Shown: positions 22,121 to 34,866, counted from the stretch's first letter. The stretch: DNA of 64,000 nucleotides from Myrica gale (GCA_963930655.1 OZ005621.1:13627001-13691000); one strand, 5' to 3'. The notes: generated by a model not told the origin, from the letters alone. Translations and numbers: made by a program.

Positions 22121-25100
22121 AACTAAAACCCGAACGAAATGAAGATATGAAGTTGATATATGCAAGATGGGTCATGAATGCAAAGGAGATGTATATTATA
22201 AATTTAGCATGAAAAATGTGGGATTTTGATGTATAGCCGAACCATGTATGCTTAGGTCTTCATGAGTGGATTGTATATGCTTAGATCTGGACATTGGCCA
22301 TGTTATGTACAAGATTTATGACCTAATGCATGGTAGATGAGTGTTATGTGTAAAGAATGCATGCAAGGTGATAGAACCAAAGAAAACCTAGTGATGTTGT
22401 GATATCTTGAGTTGGCCGAATATTGCTATTAGTGATGACTTGTATTGTGTTTTGAATTTTAGATCCTAAGTTGTGAATTTGTTGAATGGAGGAAGGGGTC
22501 ACCATTGGAGATGAATTTTGACTAAGGAAACATAGAACATGGTGTTGGCCGAATGCCTAGTGTTGTAGAGACCCTAATTGCTAGTTTGTGATAAATGGGA
22601 TATGATTGATTAAGATGGATAAATGAAATTAGGAGTGGTAATTGGATTAAAGGATATTAAGACTTAGAAGCTAGGGTTGCAAGGAATTAGCAAAACCATG
22701 TGTCGAAAGCATGTACTAAAGAGTTAATTAGAGTAATAGGTCTTGGCCGAATTTATTAAGTAAGTTCACTTGCAAAGATTTTAAGTACATTAAATAATGG
22801 GAGGCTTGGATTTAACCCTAATCTATTAATTGATTAAAACCCTAATCGAGAATAGATATATAAATATTTTGTAATAGGGTTTAATAATTAAATACCCTAA
22901 GTTTTGAATAATAGTTGAAGAAAAGATTAAATAAAATATTTAAATGATTAAAAGGATTAAAGCGATATATATATATTTATGATATCAAAGAAATATAACA
23001 TAGTTTCCATTCGGAAATATTCCGATGAATGAAAAGTACGAAGTCAATTGATGAACAGGAAGTTCAAATTGGATTAAGAAAAATCTAGCAACTATATTAT
23101 ACCGTTAGATTAAGCTAAGCGCCTAATTATCACTATTCGTGAATTCCACGATAGGTTTCCTAAATGGTTATAGAACCGAAGCGTGTCGATATGTTTTCTC
23201 TAACACTCATAGTATAGAGAAGGAAACCTATTCTTTGGAGGCAACAAGCCAAGTGAGAGCCGAGAAGGATTAACAAGGCCCTGCTGTGTTAAGTGGGGAG
23301 TAAGGATTTAATTAGATCGGTCAAGGGTTGGCCGAAACATACGATGAGTGAATGAGATTGAATTTTAAGATTTAAAGAAGCCTTGATCATATAAAGAGAA
23401 GATTAAAAGTGTGGAACAAGGAGAATAGAAATTAAACATGATATAGGTTGCTGATTGGATGTAGAATTCTTAATATGAAATGTTGGTTGCCGCCCTTATG
23501 CCATTGGGTTTACATGATGAATTAAGGGTTAGGAGAGTTGGGATATGATGATAAGAAAGGCACCATTGCTCTATAGTTTATATACCTTACAAGTTTATAC
23601 ATGAAGGAAGTCGAAAACCATTGGATGTTGTTAAGGTCCTGCTAGTCTTCCCTTGATGGATTAATATCGATTTTGGAATCTAAGAAGCATATATGGATGG
23701 ATCTTGACCTAGGATGTCAATAATGCACCAGAGGTATTTAAGAGAGAAAGCCTAAGAGGAGGTCAAATTATGGACCATAGTTGAAAATACGTTTTGTGCA
23801 TGCTTGGGCAAATATGCCATAGTGTGGAAATGTGGTGTTGTTACTTGTAACCGTGTAAGATTATGGTGCAAAGGAATTAAATTCAGTGATGCTTTCGGGA
23901 TAGAATAAATGTACTAAGGTTGTATCCAAGTCGGAGGCGAATAAAATAAAGACAGCAACTTGCTCGGGTATATTGTTGCATGCAACCTTGGCAGATCATT
24001 AGACTCGGTTTAAATTGACCTTGACGGCATAGTTTGCCTTCCGACGCAAGGTTAGGGCAAAGGTCAATAAAGATAAAAGAATTCAAACCGAATTTCAGAT
24101 CATTCTGATAATGATTGAATAAGTTACAGATTTGATATTGGATATCAAGGCTATGAAAGAAGATGTTAAAGGATCGAATTGAAATATCCTAGAAGTTCGC
24201 ATAATTAGAATTGTTTGATATATATGATCCTTGCTGTTTTCACCTGGATTTATGAAAGTTAACATTGTTTACAAGGAAGGTCACATAATATAATCATATG
24301 ATTTAAAATATGAATTCTGAAACTAAAGTTGTATATGATACGTTTGTATGTTTTGTTGAATGTGGATGACTGAACATTTCAGTATCGCTTGTAGGCGATC
24401 TACGTGTTTTATACACTACCAAGGAGGACCGAGTGTAAGTGGATACTGTAAGTGGACAGTAAGTATTTCTTTTTCAAAACTGGAATAACACACTGCATCG
24501 TTTCATGAATAAGTATGGATTTTAAGAAAGCATGACATGATATGAATTTCATGAACAAGCATGAATTTTAAGCAAGTATGAATTTTAAGCAAGCATGACA
24601 TGACTTGTGCATTCCATGAATTTTTCAAGAAGAAAATTATGCAATGATTTTTATGGAAAGAATATGAGAAGTTTTATGAAACAATAAGTTAAGATTAAGG
24701 GCACCGGTCGGTACCGTACCATCAAGATGGACTCCCATACCGAAGGACAATTGTGAGAAGGATGGGTGAATCCACGAGGCTGTGCAACCCACACTGAAGG
24801 ACATTGAGAAGGTGTGGTGCCTCCAAGGGTCATGTCTAGCCACTGAAGGACAAATGAGAGAAGGTGCGCTAGCTTGACCGTATGTAAGGTCTCCAAGGGA
24901 AATCGGAGACGGTTCCAAAGGGAACGCACAACCCTGACTTCAGGGGTTAAATGGAGCGAGCCCACAAGTAAGAGATATGAAATGATTATGAAAAGGCCAA
25001 GAGTGGCACAAGTATGAATAAGTTGTTTCAAGGGCCAAGGGCCGATTTCACAAGCAAGCATGAAAGAGATATTTTCAAGGGCCTAGGGCCAACTTCAAGC

Positions 25101-25214
25101 AAGAGCATATGCATATCCATGAGCATGCATGTGCATCACGAATCAAGTTTATTCTCTTTCATGATTATGCAAGTACAAGTCAAGAGCATGTTTTAAGTTT
25201 ATGTTTTCCCTTAC

Positions 25215-25231
25215 TGAGTCTTTTTGACTCA
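25215..25231 (+). other. Conserved LTR stem-loop TGAGTC-TTTTT-GACTCA
   Basis: A six-base-pair inverted repeat sits 317 bp before the LTR end. The same stem with different loops recurs in the other LTR copies. It is followed by a second potential hairpin, GTCAGG...CCTGAC, about 45 bp on. Confidence 0.6.
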
Positions 25232-26349
25232 CGTTTTTAAAATCGTGTCATTCCAGATGTTCTAGGTGAAGAAAGTCAGGAGGACTACCTGACTTAGAAG
25301 GAAAAGATTATGTTCGTATCTTGTTGAGGTGACAGGATCGATGAGATCCGTCATTTGTTAAGTATCAGACATGTTATATATGTATTAAGGTGAAAGATTG
25401 TCGAGAACCTTATTATGATGAGAGTTGGCTCGTTCTCTCGAGATTCTGCTTTATTCCGCTGTAAGCATATATGTAAGAACGTTGGAGCTATCCGGGGGAT
25501 TGCTCGCGGCTATCACGGTTCCTGCGGGATGCCGTTCGGGGCGTGACATGAGCATTTTTGCAGTCATGACCATAGCATTTATACAGAATTCACTACAAAA
25601 AATTATGGTTTAGGTGACAAATTTTTGGGTGTCAAACCAAATTTTGTCACCTAAAGTCAATTTTTCATGGCAAAATATTAATTTCGTCACCCAAAACCAT
25701 TCAAGAACTCCAAAACCGTCCGGACCTGTCACAACCACGTTCTGACGTATTGCGGGTGTGATGACATACACGTGTCGCGAATGAGTGAAGAAAAAAACCG
25801 TCACAAAAAAAATAACGTCCGGACTCTCAAGATACCCGTTCGGAATCGATGCAGGGTGACAAATTCCACATCGTCGCAACTGAGTGACAATTAGAATCAT
25901 CACAATTTTACACTTGTGAGACCCCGATTTTCCCCTACGTAATTGCTTATGTATTGTTTTATTTTTCCAATGTAATAGTTTTTATTTCTTAATGGGGCTA
26001 TGTTTTGGCCAATGTATGGCCTAATTTTTTATGTTATGGTATTTCGATTAAAATGGGATTTTATTTCATAAAATCTCTTTAAATAATTAATATGCCATTT
26101 TATGCAAGTATAAATTATATTATACTAAGAGCCGAAAATTTCAAGTAAGTTCCTCTTTTACAAATTAATATTTTTACCTAATATGATTCATGGACCACAT
26201 AAATTGAATTATGCTTAAATAATTTCCTTGTATAAGCCGAAATTATTAATAGATTGAATAATGAAATTCTTTTGAATACATGGATTAAATATTTTATGTG
26301 ACATGTAATATCATGATGTGTTCTATATTATTTCCATATGAATATTCAA

Positions 26350-26590
26350 ATGATAAGCTATGTAGTTATGTGATAAGTTTAGAAATGATTTAATTGATAA
26401 ACACACTTGCTTATCATAGTGATAAGCAAGCATGATAAGCTAGGAAACCTTTAGAGTGATAAGGCCTTGTGATTTTTGTAGAGATAGGCTAAGGTCATTA
26501 TCACATGATAAGAGAACATGCTTATGAGATGATAAGCTATTGGAATGAATTAGATAAGCAAGAGAGCTTATGAAGTGATAAGTTAGGTGA
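26350..26590 (+). promoter_or_regulatory. GATAAG (I-box type) array in the young LTR
   Basis: About a dozen GATAAG/GATAAA words, including inverse TTATC copies, fall in about 240 bp, 435-675 bp from the LTR start. GATAA is the core of I-box sites bound by plant GATA factors and some MYB-related factors in light- and circadian-regulated promoters. One word is GATAAA at 26395 in the 5' LTR and GATAAG in the 3' copy. The regulatory role is inferred. Confidence 0.55.
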
Positions 26591-27446
26591 GAATGAAACT
26601 AAGTTGAAAGTTGGTTGCCATTTAATGTGGAAGTAACTAGGTTGGTTGAAAAGCAACTAAACTAAGTTAAATGCAAGCCATTTACGTGTAAGGCTAGGGG
26701 ATGATTTTGAAAAGCCATGAAACAAAGCCATGTGAAGTGTAAGAGATGTGTAAGTGGTGTAAGATGATGAGACAACTCATGGAAGTAAAAAGAGAAGAGA
26801 AAAAGTGAGGAAGGAGGAGTGTATGTCGATGGAATGCATGGAGGAAAGAGAATGTGCAAAGAGACAAGGAAGTGATGTGAGAGAGAGGTGAAAGGAAAGA
26901 AAAAGAAAGAGAGAGGGAGGCTTAGGAGAATGTCGACCAAGGCCCCCCCCCTTCACCATTTTCCATTTTTTGCTTTTCCATTTCTCTCTCTTGTCAACTC
27001 ACTCTCTCAAACTTTATGTCAAGTGCTTTGGGAGACTCAATCTCACACAACCCTCTTGCATTTCCTCTTGACCTAAACACTCAAGCATTTCACTCTCAAA
27101 CCTCTCCTCTCTTGGCCGAATGTTGCAAGTTCTCTCAACCCCTACCATTTTGCTTCTCCTAGCCGAACAACACACTCCACATTCAAGGTTTGTGCTATTT
27201 CATTTTGCACCTAAACCACTTCCTTCTAGCTTACCTAATCTCACTCCAAAAGCCAAATAAATCTCTCTTGTTGTAGACAAAAATCCTTCCTTGAAAACCT
27301 AGCAATTTGACACCATTTTTCTTCAAGCTTACCATGTCCTCTTCACCACCATAGAGCTTCCTTTACATCAAGCTTGGTCATTTCTAAGGAGGGTGGACCG
27401 AATCTTTGAAGGAAGAAAGGATAGGAAGGGTTGGTAAAGGTTGAAG

Positions 27447-27546
27447 GTGAGTTTAGTTTCATTGATGATTTTGCCTTGAGCTTCACAAGTACTAACCATA
27501 GATGTTTTATTTTCTAGGTGCTCAAGCTTGGACAAACAACAAGGTA
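27447..27546 (+). promoter_or_regulatory. Predicted leader splice signals: mini-intron plus downstream donor
   Basis: AAG/GTGAGT at 27447, an exact TACTAAC branch sequence (27490-27496) and TTTTATTTTCTAG ending at 27517 outline a 71-bp intron. A 26-base exon-like piece follows (27518-27543) and ends in the donor AACAAG/GTAAG (GT at 27544-27545). The donor word is shared with both solo LTRs even though the surrounding sequence differs. The same signals recur in the 3' LTR (GT at 37399). Splicing itself is not shown. Confidence 0.5.
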
Positions 27547-28919
27547 AGACTAAAATGATTTTTGTTGGGTTAGCATGAGTGGCCGAATGGCCTATGTGTA
27601 AGATCTTGGAGTTGTATTTTGATAGATGCCTTGATGTTGTTAGATCTTGGATGCTTAGGAACCCTAGGTTGTTTACATGTTAGATCTAACCATGGAAGCC
27701 CTAGATCTAAGGTTGTATGTGAAGAAAAATGTAAATGGAGAACAATGTAGGCTAAAGGAAGTTAGATCTAAGTTTTGATATGTTGGGTGATGAAAAAATG
27801 ATATCTTTGTTTAGATCTATGGATATTAGTGTGAATAAAGAATAGACCTATTGTTGATGGAATTGTTTGATAAAAAGATTAAGTGTATGCATGCTAGTTA
27901 GGTCACAAATGCAAAGGATATGCATGATATGATTTTTAGCATGAAAAAGGTAACATTTTGGGTATGGCCGAAAATAAGCTATGTGGATTTTCATGTATAG
28001 TTTTGAATATGTGTAGATTTGGACATTGGCCTTAACATGTGCAAGATTTATGACCTTAAATGCATAGTGGATGATTATGTTAAGTATTGGGAGCATGCAT
28101 ATTGAAGGAAATAAAAGAAAACTAATCATTGGGTAAAAACTTGAGTTGACCGAATGCCTTGAGTATGGTGTATGGTATTGGTGTTTTGATTTGTAGATAT
28201 TAGGTTGTGAAATTTGTTGATTGGAGGATGGGACCACCCTTGGAGAAAAAGTTGTGATTTAATTGGTGCATAAATGGTAGTGGCCGAAAGTTACAAGAAG
28301 TTAACCCTAAGTGTAAATTTATAATTTATGTATTTTCATTGTTGTGTTGGATAAGAAAAATTAGAGTTAGGCTAGTTGGAATAATATTATATAGCCATGA
28401 TCTTTATTAAATATTATGGGAACCCTAGTTAAGTTTTACTCGGGTTTTATTGAGGTTTAAAGTCTAAGTTAAGATTTAATCATGAATAAATTATTAATAG
28501 TTAGATATAAGGTTTAATGTAGTACGTGTAATAAAAAGAGACTTAGGTTTAAATCTAAACCTATGAGTATTATTTAACCCTAATCGAGACACGTACATGG
28601 ATAAATATATTTTTATTTCAATAAAAATATTAATTTAATAAGTTAAGTTTTGAATATTGTTAAGGAAAAGAATAAAATAATTATTTTGTAATTAGATGAA
28701 TTTCTGTGATATGTATATATAAATATATATATATATCTTCGATTTCAAAAGAAATGATTTCATAATTCTTAAAGTCTAAAAGAATATTTGAATCGCTTGT
28801 AGGCGATCCACGTGTCTGTATACACGAACAAGAAGAGCAAGAGTAAGTGGAATAGTAAGTGGATACTGTAAGTGTACAGTAAGTATTCTTTTCAAAACTG
28901 GAATGACACACTGCATCGT

Positions 28920-29103
28920 TTCATGAACAAGCATGAATTTTAAGAAAGCATGACATGATATGAACTTCATGAACAAGTATGGATTTTAAGAAAGCATGAC
29001 ATGATATGAATTTCATGAATAAGCATGAATTTTGAGAAAGCATGACATGACATGAATTTCATGAACAAGCATGAATTTTAAGCAAGCATGACATGACATG
29101 TGC
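28920..29103 (+). repeat. Four tandem 46-bp units in the LTR
   Basis: Units start at 28920, 28966, 29012 and 29058, each TTCATGAA(C/T)AAG(C/T)ATG then (G/A)ATTTTAAG and GCATGACATGA. The same array is at 38775-38958 in the 3' LTR, and a shortened version lies in the solo LTR at 24485-24610. Confidence 0.85.
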
Positions 29104-29717
29104 ATTGCATGAATTTTTCAAGAAGAAAATTATGCAATGATTTTTATGGAAAGAATATGAGAAGTTTTATGAAACGATAAGTTAAGATTAAGGGCACCGG
29201 TCGGTACCGTACCATCAAGTTGGACTCCCATACCGAAGGACATTTATGAGAAGGATGGGTGAATCCAAGAGGCTGTGCAAGCCACACTGAAGGACAGTGA
29301 GAAGGTGTGGTGCCTCCAAGGGTCGTGTCTAGCCATCAGGCCCGGGGCCACTTCAAGGGCTAGCTCGACCAGATGTAAGGTCTCTAAGGGAATTCGGGGA
29401 CGGTTCCGAAGGGAACGCACAACCCTGACTTCAGGGGTCAAATGGAGCGAGCCCACAAGTAAAAGACATGAATTAATTATGATAAGGCCAACAAGGGCAC
29501 AAGTACGAATGAATGATTTTTTTTTAAGGGCCAAGGGCCAGTTTTACAAGCAAGTATGAAGAAAGTGGTTTTCAAGGGCCTGGGGCCGAAAACACTAAGC
29601 AAGAGCATATGCATAATTCATGAGCACGCATATGCATCAGTTATCAAGTTTTCTTTCTTTCATGATTAAGCAAGCATGAGTCAAGAGCATGATTTAAGTT
29701 TTACGTTTTTCCCTTAC

Positions 29718-29734
29718 TGAGTCTTTTTGACTCA
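29718..29734 (+). other. Conserved LTR stem-loop TGAGTC-TTTTT-GACTCA (5' LTR)
   Basis: Same stem and position (323 bp before the LTR end) as in the solo LTR; the 3' LTR copy is at 39573-39589. A GTCAGG...CCTGAC hairpin follows. Confidence 0.6.
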
Positions 29735-30064
29735 CGTTTTTTTTAAAACTGTGTCATTCCAGATGTATCAGGTGAAGAGAGTCAGGAGGACTACCTGACC
29801 TAGATGCCCAAGATGTTAAGCTTCGCATTTTGTTGATAGTGACATGTGTGTCACTAATTGGGTTCTAATATGTTTTAAATATTTGTTTTGTATGAATTTA
29901 ATGAGAACCCTGATTATGTAAGTATTTGCTCAAACCCCTCGCGATCCTGTACGTTTCCGCCGTAATCAAGTAAGAAAATAAGTAAGAACGCTGGAGCCAT
30001 CCGGGGGATAGCTCGCGGCTGTCACGGTCCTTGCGGGATGCCGTTCGGGGCGTGACAGTTAAGT

Positions 30065-30075
30065 TGGTATCAGAG
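30065..30075 (+). other. Primer binding site, initiator-Met tRNA
   Basis: TGGTATCAGAG lies 7 bp after the 5' LTR and is complementary to the 3' end of the initiator methionine tRNA, the usual primer of plant chromoviruses. Confidence 0.9.
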
Positions 30076-30219
30076 GATCGGAGGGTAGAGTCGTAGAACA
30101 TAGGGAACGAAGTAGAATCCTAAACCCTAAAGCATGAGATAGCACGTTTAGGGTTAAGTATGATGAGAATTTATGAGGTTGAGGTTGTTCTAAGCTGAAC
30201 GATAACGTTGAAGTGCAGG

Positions 30220-33200
30220 ATGGCACCTAGGAGGCCAACAAGAAATCAAGAGTCCGAGGCTCCCGGAGTTACTACCGAGGATGTGTTAAGGCACATGGCT
30301 CAGCTAGTTGCCGAGCACGTGCAACCGGGTGCCCATGCTGAAGGGGCCCGAGGACGCCCTGAGGGGTGTACGTTCGATCAGTTTAACCGCCAGCACCCGC
30401 CAGCGTACAAAGGCAGGGGAGATGCCATACTAGCAGAAAATTGGCTGGTGGAGATGAAAGAGCTACTTGAGGTCTTGGGGTGTACCGAGGCCCAAAAGTT
30501 AAGTTATGCTACCTTCAAGCTGCAAGGGGATGCCAAAAGGTGGTGGCAGTCCGAGAAGATGTTGCTGGAACAGGAGCTGGGAGAGCAGCCCATAACCTGG
30601 GAGAGGTTCCAGCAAGAATTTTTAGATCGTTATTTCCCACGGACGACCCGGGAAGCGAAGGCAAGGGAATTCGCTACCCTAACCCAAGGAGCCATGACGG
30701 TGGAGCAATACGCAGGCCGATTCATGGAGCTGGTGCGGTTTGCCCCGTACTTGGTGCCCGATGAGGAAAGGAAGGCCCGAAAGTTTGAGGAAGGGTTACA
30801 CCCACGGGTCTATGACAGGGTGTATAGTCACAACCTTAAAACCCTGGCAGAAGTAATTGAACGGGCAGTTATAGTGGAGAGAGGACTGCAGAGGATAGCA
30901 GTCTATCATGACCAGCAGAAGAGGAAGGCTCCTTCCAACCCAACCGTTCCGCAGATGCCCTGGAAGAAAAGTAGGCCAGAGCCGTCACAGAGGCAGCCTC
31001 AGAGGTCGAACCAGAGGCCGAACCCGAGGCCAAACCAGAGGCCTGGTGGAGCTCAGAATGCCGGAGGAAATCAGTTTCCTCTGTGCAACAAGTGCAACAA
31101 GAGACACCCTGGGGAGTGCAGGCAGGGCTTATGTTTCAAATGTGGGAAGCCTGGTCACTTCGCCAGAGACTGTAGGAGTGCAGGCAGCTCAAACCAAGCA
31201 CCCCGACCCACGCAGCAGGACAATGCAAGGAGGCAGGGAGGCCCAACACAGGCGAGGTTATATGCAATGACTCCGGAGGACGCGGAGAACCAGAACCGAG
31301 TGGTGGCAGGTAAGTTGCCTTTGCCCCAGGGGGAAGCCCTAGTTCTGTTTGATTCAGGGGCCACGCATTCATTCATTGCATCAGCATATTGCAAGACACA
31401 TGCCTTAAATAGTGAGTTGTTGGATTGTGGTGTCCTTGTGTCAACGCCCGCTGGGGGAAGAGTCGAGTGTAGCCGGATGGTGAAGGACTATCCGATAGTA
31501 GTAGAAGGGCAAGTCATGTTGGCTGATTTGATAGTTATGGAGATGGGAGGATTTGATGTCATCCTAGGTATGGATTGGTTGTCGAAGCATGGTGCCAATA
31601 TTCGGTGCTATGAGAAGAAGGTCGTGTTCCAAAAGGAGGGGAGACCGGATTGTTGTTTTACCGGTATGAGGAAGATGGAGCGAAGGCCAGCAATTGTCTC
31701 GGCCCTGCAAGCTAAGAGATTGTTGCAAGGAGGGCACGAGGGAATTCTAGTATGGGCAAGTGATACGCGAAGCGATACGCAGAACGAGGTCCCTGCATTT
31801 GACCAAACCCCAATAGTGACTGAGTTTCCGGATGTATTCCCGGAAGACCTACCGGGGTTACCGCCGGATAGGGAAGTGGAGTTCGGAATTGAATTGGAAG
31901 CTGGGACAGTCCCAATTTCCAAGGTGCCGTATCGAATGGCTCCGGCAGAGCTAAAGGAGCTGAAGGTCCAGTTGGAAGATCTCTTGGAGAAGGGATTTAT
32001 AAGGCCGAGTGTGTCGCCTTGGGGAGCACCGATCCTGTTTGTGAAAAAGAAGGACGGAAGCCTCCGGATGTGTATTGATTATAGGGAGTTGAATAAGGTG
32101 ACTGTGAAGAATAGGTACCCGCTACCTCGCATTGACGACTTGTTCGATCAATTGCAGGGGGCACAAATATTTTCAAGAATTGATTTGAGGTCGGGTTACC
32201 ACCAGTTGAAGGTTAAGGAGGGAGATATATCAAAGACGGCCTTTCGAACCCGATATGGTCACTATGAATTTTTGGTAATGCCGTTTGGATTAACTAATGC
32301 CCCGGCCGCATTTATGGACTTGATGAATCGAGTGTTCAGAGAGTTCCTGGATAAATTTGTGGTGGTGTTCATAGACGATATTTTGATTTATTCTCGGAAC
32401 CAGGAGGAGCATGAGGAGCATCTCAGGATTGTTTTGCAAATCCTAAGGGAGAAGAAGTTGTATGCTAAATTCTCCAAGTGCGAGTTTTGGTTGCAGCAAG
32501 TCCGATTTTTAGGGCATGTAGTGTCGGGAGAAGGAATTGCTGTAGATCCCGGAAAGGTTGATGCGGTTTTCAAATGGCCTAGACCTACAAATGTTAAGGA
32601 GATAAGAAGTTTCCTGGGATTAGCAGGGTATTACCGGAGGTTTATCAAGGAATTTTCAAAGATAGCTATGCCAATGACCTCGTTGACCAAGAAGAACGTT
32701 AAGTTCGATTGGACAGACGAGTGTGAGCAAAGTTTCCAGACGCTGAAGGCTCATCTGGTTACTGCCCCGGTGTTAGCATTGCCTTCGGAACATGGGGAGT
32801 ATGAGATCTATACGGACGCCTCAAAGCAAGGTCTTGGGTGTGTGTTGATGCAAGATAAGAGGGTCATAGCCTACGCGTCGAGGCAACTGAGGCCCCACGA
32901 GGTGAATTACCCCACCCACGACTTGGAGTTGGCTGCAGTCGTGCATGCTCTGAAAATATGGAGGCATTATCTCTATGGGGTTAAGTGCGAGATATTTACG
33001 GACCATAAAAGCCTCAAGTATTTTAACACTCAGAAGGAGCTAAATATGAGGCAACGACGCTGGTTGGAGTTGATCAAGGACTATGATTGCACCATTAGCT
33101 ACCATCCTGGGAAAGCTAACGTGGTGGCTGATGCTTTAAGCCGGAAGTCGGCTGAAACAAGTGCCGTAGAGGTAGTGGCTAAGGAGATCATGGAGGATCT

Positions 33201-34701
33201 AAAAAGAGAGGAGATCACGCTTGTATTGGCCGACCGGTATGTTTCCATCGCAGGGCTGTCATTGCAACCATCGCTGGAGGAGCGAATCTGTGAAGCCCAG
33301 AAGAGCGATGCGGTGATAATAGGGATTAGGGAAAGGATTGAGAAGAATAATGATCCCGATTTTGAGGATAGGGATGGAGTTCTGAGGTACCGGAGTAGAA
33401 TATGTGTCCCTGGTGATGGGGGAATCAAGGAGTTGATTTTGGCAGAGGCGCATACTACGCCCTATACCATCCACCCTGGAGGAACGAAGATGTATCAAGA
33501 CATCAAGAAGGTTTACTGGTGGCCGAATATGAAGAGAGAGATAGCGGAGTATGTCGCTCGATGTCTGACTTGTCAGAGAGTAAAAGCAGAGCACCAGAGG
33601 CCAGCAGGAACATTGAAGCCTCTGGAGATCCCTGAATGGAAGTGGGAAGGAATAGCCATGGATTTTGTAGTAGGGCTACCGAGAACGACAGCTGGCTACG
33701 ATGCAATATGGGTAGTAGTGGACCGATTGACCAAGTCAGCCCACTTTCTGCCCATCAGGGTGAAGTATACCCCGGAAAGGCTAGCTGAAGTTTATCTCCA
33801 AGAAATTGTGAGGCTCCATGGCATACCAAAGAGCATAGTGTCGGATAGGGATCCAAGATTTACGTCAAGGTTTTGGAAAAGATTGCAGGAGTCCCTAGGC
33901 ACTAAGTTGAATTTTAGCACTGCTTTCCACCCACAGACGGATGGCCAATCGGAGCGGACCATTCAAATTTTGGAAGACATGCTTCGAGAATGCGTCATTG
34001 ACTTCAAAGGAAGCTGGGCTCAGTATTTACCGCTAGCAGAGTTCGCATACAACAACAGTTTCCAATCAAGTATTGGCATGGCACCGTATGAAGCTTTGTA
34101 TGGAAGGAGGTGTAGGTCTCCATTATATTGGGATGAAGTAGGAGAAGGAAGACTGTTGGGGCCAGAGATGATTTTGCAGACAAAAGAGAAGATTCGGTTG
34201 ATCAAAGAAAGACTTATTACGGCCCAAAGTCGGCAAAAGAGTTATGCGGACAATCGAAGAAGAGAATTGACCTTTGAGGAAGGAAGTAAAGTGTTTTTAA
34301 AGATTTCTCCAGCAAAGGGGGTAGCACGATTCGGGAAGAAGGGGAAGCTTCAACCCCGATTTATAGGACCTTTCGAGATCCTAGAGCGTGTTGGACCAAT
34401 GGCGTATAGACTGGCCTTACCGCCATCAATTGCGGGAGTACATGATGTGTTCCATGTATCGCTTTTACGAAAGTATGTGTCAGACCCTACCCATGTGTTA
34501 GAATATGAGCCCTTACAAATTAAGGAAAACCTTACCTATGTGGAGGAGCCAGTAAGGATCATCGATAGAAAGGAGCGACAATTGCGGACCAAGGTGATAC
34601 CGCTAGTGAAGGTTCTATGGAGGAATCATGGGGTAGAGGAGGCATCTTGGGAGTTGGAAAGTGATATGTACGAGAAGTACCCCCAGTTAAAAGGAGAATA
34701 G
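30220..34701 (+). CDS. Tekay gag-pol polyprotein, intact (1493 aa)
   Basis: One frame encodes all proteins for retrotransposition. Gag (about 1-320) ends with two zinc knuckles, [12 protein letters not shown] from residue 289 and [14 protein letters not shown] at 305-318. The protease has [10 protein letters not shown] with catalytic D378. Reverse transcriptase has FIDDILIYS with D719 and D720. RNase H has TDAS with D866. Integrase has the CLTC zinc site and the catalytic triad D1148, D1209 and E1245 (DX35E). From about 1442 the tail [27 protein letters not shown] is the Tekay chromodomain-like region that guides insertion toward chromatin. I chose the ATG at 30220 because it has a strong context (AGGATGG) and sits just after a CAG; the non-ATG codons upstream are not needed. 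No stop, frameshift or missing key residue is seen, so the element may be competent. Confidence 0.95.
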   Translation: MAPRRPTRNQESEAPGVTTEDVLRHMAQLVAEHVQPGAHAEGARGRPEGCTFDQFNRQHPPAYKGRGDAILAENWLVEMKELLEVLGCTEAQKLSYATFKLQGDAKRWWQSEKMLLEQELGEQPITWERFQQEFLDRYFPRTTREAKAREFATLTQGAMTVEQYAGRFMELVRFAPYLVPDEERKARKFEEGLHPRVYDRVYSHNLKTLAEVIERAVIVERGLQRIAVYHDQQKRKAPSNPTVPQMPWKKSRPEPSQRQPQRSNQRPNPRPNQRPGGAQNAGGNQFPLCNKCNKRHPGECRQGLCFKCGKPGHFARDCRSAGSSNQAPRPTQQDNARRQGGPTQARLYAMTPEDAENQNRVVAGKLPLPQGEALVLFDSGATHSFIASAYCKTHALNSELLDCGVLVSTPAGGRVECSRMVKDYPIVVEGQVMLADLIVMEMGGFDVILGMDWLSKHGANIRCYEKKVVFQKEGRPDCCFTGMRKMERRPAIVSALQAKRLLQGGHEGILVWASDTRSDTQNEVPAFDQTPIVTEFPDVFPEDLPGLPPDREVEFGIELEAGTVPISKVPYRMAPAELKELKVQLEDLLEKGFIRPSVSPWGAPILFVKKKDGSLRMCIDYRELNKVTVKNRYPLPRIDDLFDQLQGAQIFSRIDLRSGYHQLKVKEGDISKTAFRTRYGHYEFLVMPFGLTNAPAAFMDLMNRVFREFLDKFVVVFIDDILIYSRNQEEHEEHLRIVLQILREKKLYAKFSKCEFWLQQVRFLGHVVSGEGIAVDPGKVDAVFKWPRPTNVKEIRSFLGLAGYYRRFIKEFSKIAMPMTSLTKKNVKFDWTDECEQSFQTLKAHLVTAPVLALPSEHGEYEIYTDASKQGLGCVLMQDKRVIAYASRQLRPHEVNYPTHDLELAAVVHALKIWRHYLYGVKCEIFTDHKSLKYFNTQKELNMRQRRWLELIKDYDCTISYHPGKANVVADALSRKSAETSAVEVVAKEIMEDLKREEITLVLADRYVSIAGLSLQPSLEERICEAQKSDAVIIGIRERIEKNNDPDFEDRDGVLRYRSRICVPGDGGIKELILAEAHTTPYTIHPGGTKMYQDIKKVYWWPNMKREIAEYVARCLTCQRVKAEHQRPAGTLKPLEIPEWKWEGIAMDFVVGLPRTTAGYDAIWVVVDRLTKSAHFLPIRVKYTPERLAEVYLQEIVRLHGIPKSIVSDRDPRFTSRFWKRLQESLGTKLNFSTAFHPQTDGQSERTIQILEDMLRECVIDFKGSWAQYLPLAEFAYNNSFQSSIGMAPYEALYGRRCRSPLYWDEVGEGRLLGPEMILQTKEKIRLIKERLITAQSRQKSYADNRRRELTFEEGSKVFLKISPAKGVARFGKKGKLQPRFIGPFEILERVGPMAYRLALPPSIAGVHDVFHVSLLRKYVSDPTHVLEYEPLQIKENLTYVEEPVRIIDRKERQLRTKVIPLVKVLWRNHGVEEASWELESDMYEKYPQLKGE

Positions 34702-34866
34702 GATCCGAATGTTTATTTCCTTCCCTATTGATTGAATGTTTGGCTTGTATGAGTATTATTGTCTGATATTTGTGCTTGACTTCCTTACATAAAGAATGCT
34801 AATTCTTTGTGATACATGATGATATTTTGTACATATACATGACTGACCGTTGCATTATGTTGTCAG

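Larger units (their letters stand above)
20185..25548 (+). mobile_element. Long solo LTR (5.36 kb) of the Tekay family
   Basis: It begins TGTAAGACCCCGAAGAAACC and ends GCCGTTCGGGGCGTGACA, the same end as the intact element's LTR. The perfect 5-bp duplication TGAGC flanks it (20180-20184, 25549-25553). No internal region or second LTR is present. It shares with the intact element the AACAAGGTAAG donor-like site (GT at 21638-21639), the CGCTTGTAGGCGA block (near 24388), the 46-bp-type CATGAATTTTAAG repeats (24485-24610) and the TGAGTC-loop-GACTCA stem (25215-25231). It is more than 1 kb longer than the young LTR, so it belongs to a distinct subfamily or carries insertions. Confidence 0.9.
25915..30057 (+). 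repeat. 5' LTR of the Tekay element (4143 bp)
   Basis: It starts TGTGAGACCCCGATTTTCCC and ends GCCGTTCGGGGCGTGACA. Inside, in order: a GATAAG array (26350-26590), a CT-rich stretch with probable transcription start (about 26945-27060), a 71-bp mini-intron-like segment and splice donor (27447-27546), a 46-bp tandem repeat (28920-29103) and a stem-loop (29718-29734). Antisense frames such as 29244-29534 also occur in the other LTR and are not judged genes. Confidence 0.95.

Noticed and set aside
26662-27076. Overlapping short frames in the CT/GA-rich LTR leader
   Set aside because: Low-complexity composition and repetition in both LTRs; no coding signature.
28920-29103. CRISPR-like array
   Set aside because: The 46-bp units are directly tandem without unique spacers, lie in an LTR, and the DNA is from a plant.
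29244-29534. Antisense open frames in the Tekay LTRs (also 24651-25061, 39099-39389)
   Set aside because: They reflect conserved LTR DNA in opposite sense, differ in length between copies, and carry no domain. The match between copies is explained by LTR homology.
30208-30219. Upstream non-ATG start for gag-pol
   Set aside because: The codon at 30208 is TTG; the ATG at 30220 has a strong context and follows an acceptor-like CAG.
30480-33706. Many open frames within gag-pol on both strands
   Set aside because: Shadows of the 1493-residue gag-pol frame, which has all expected domains in order.
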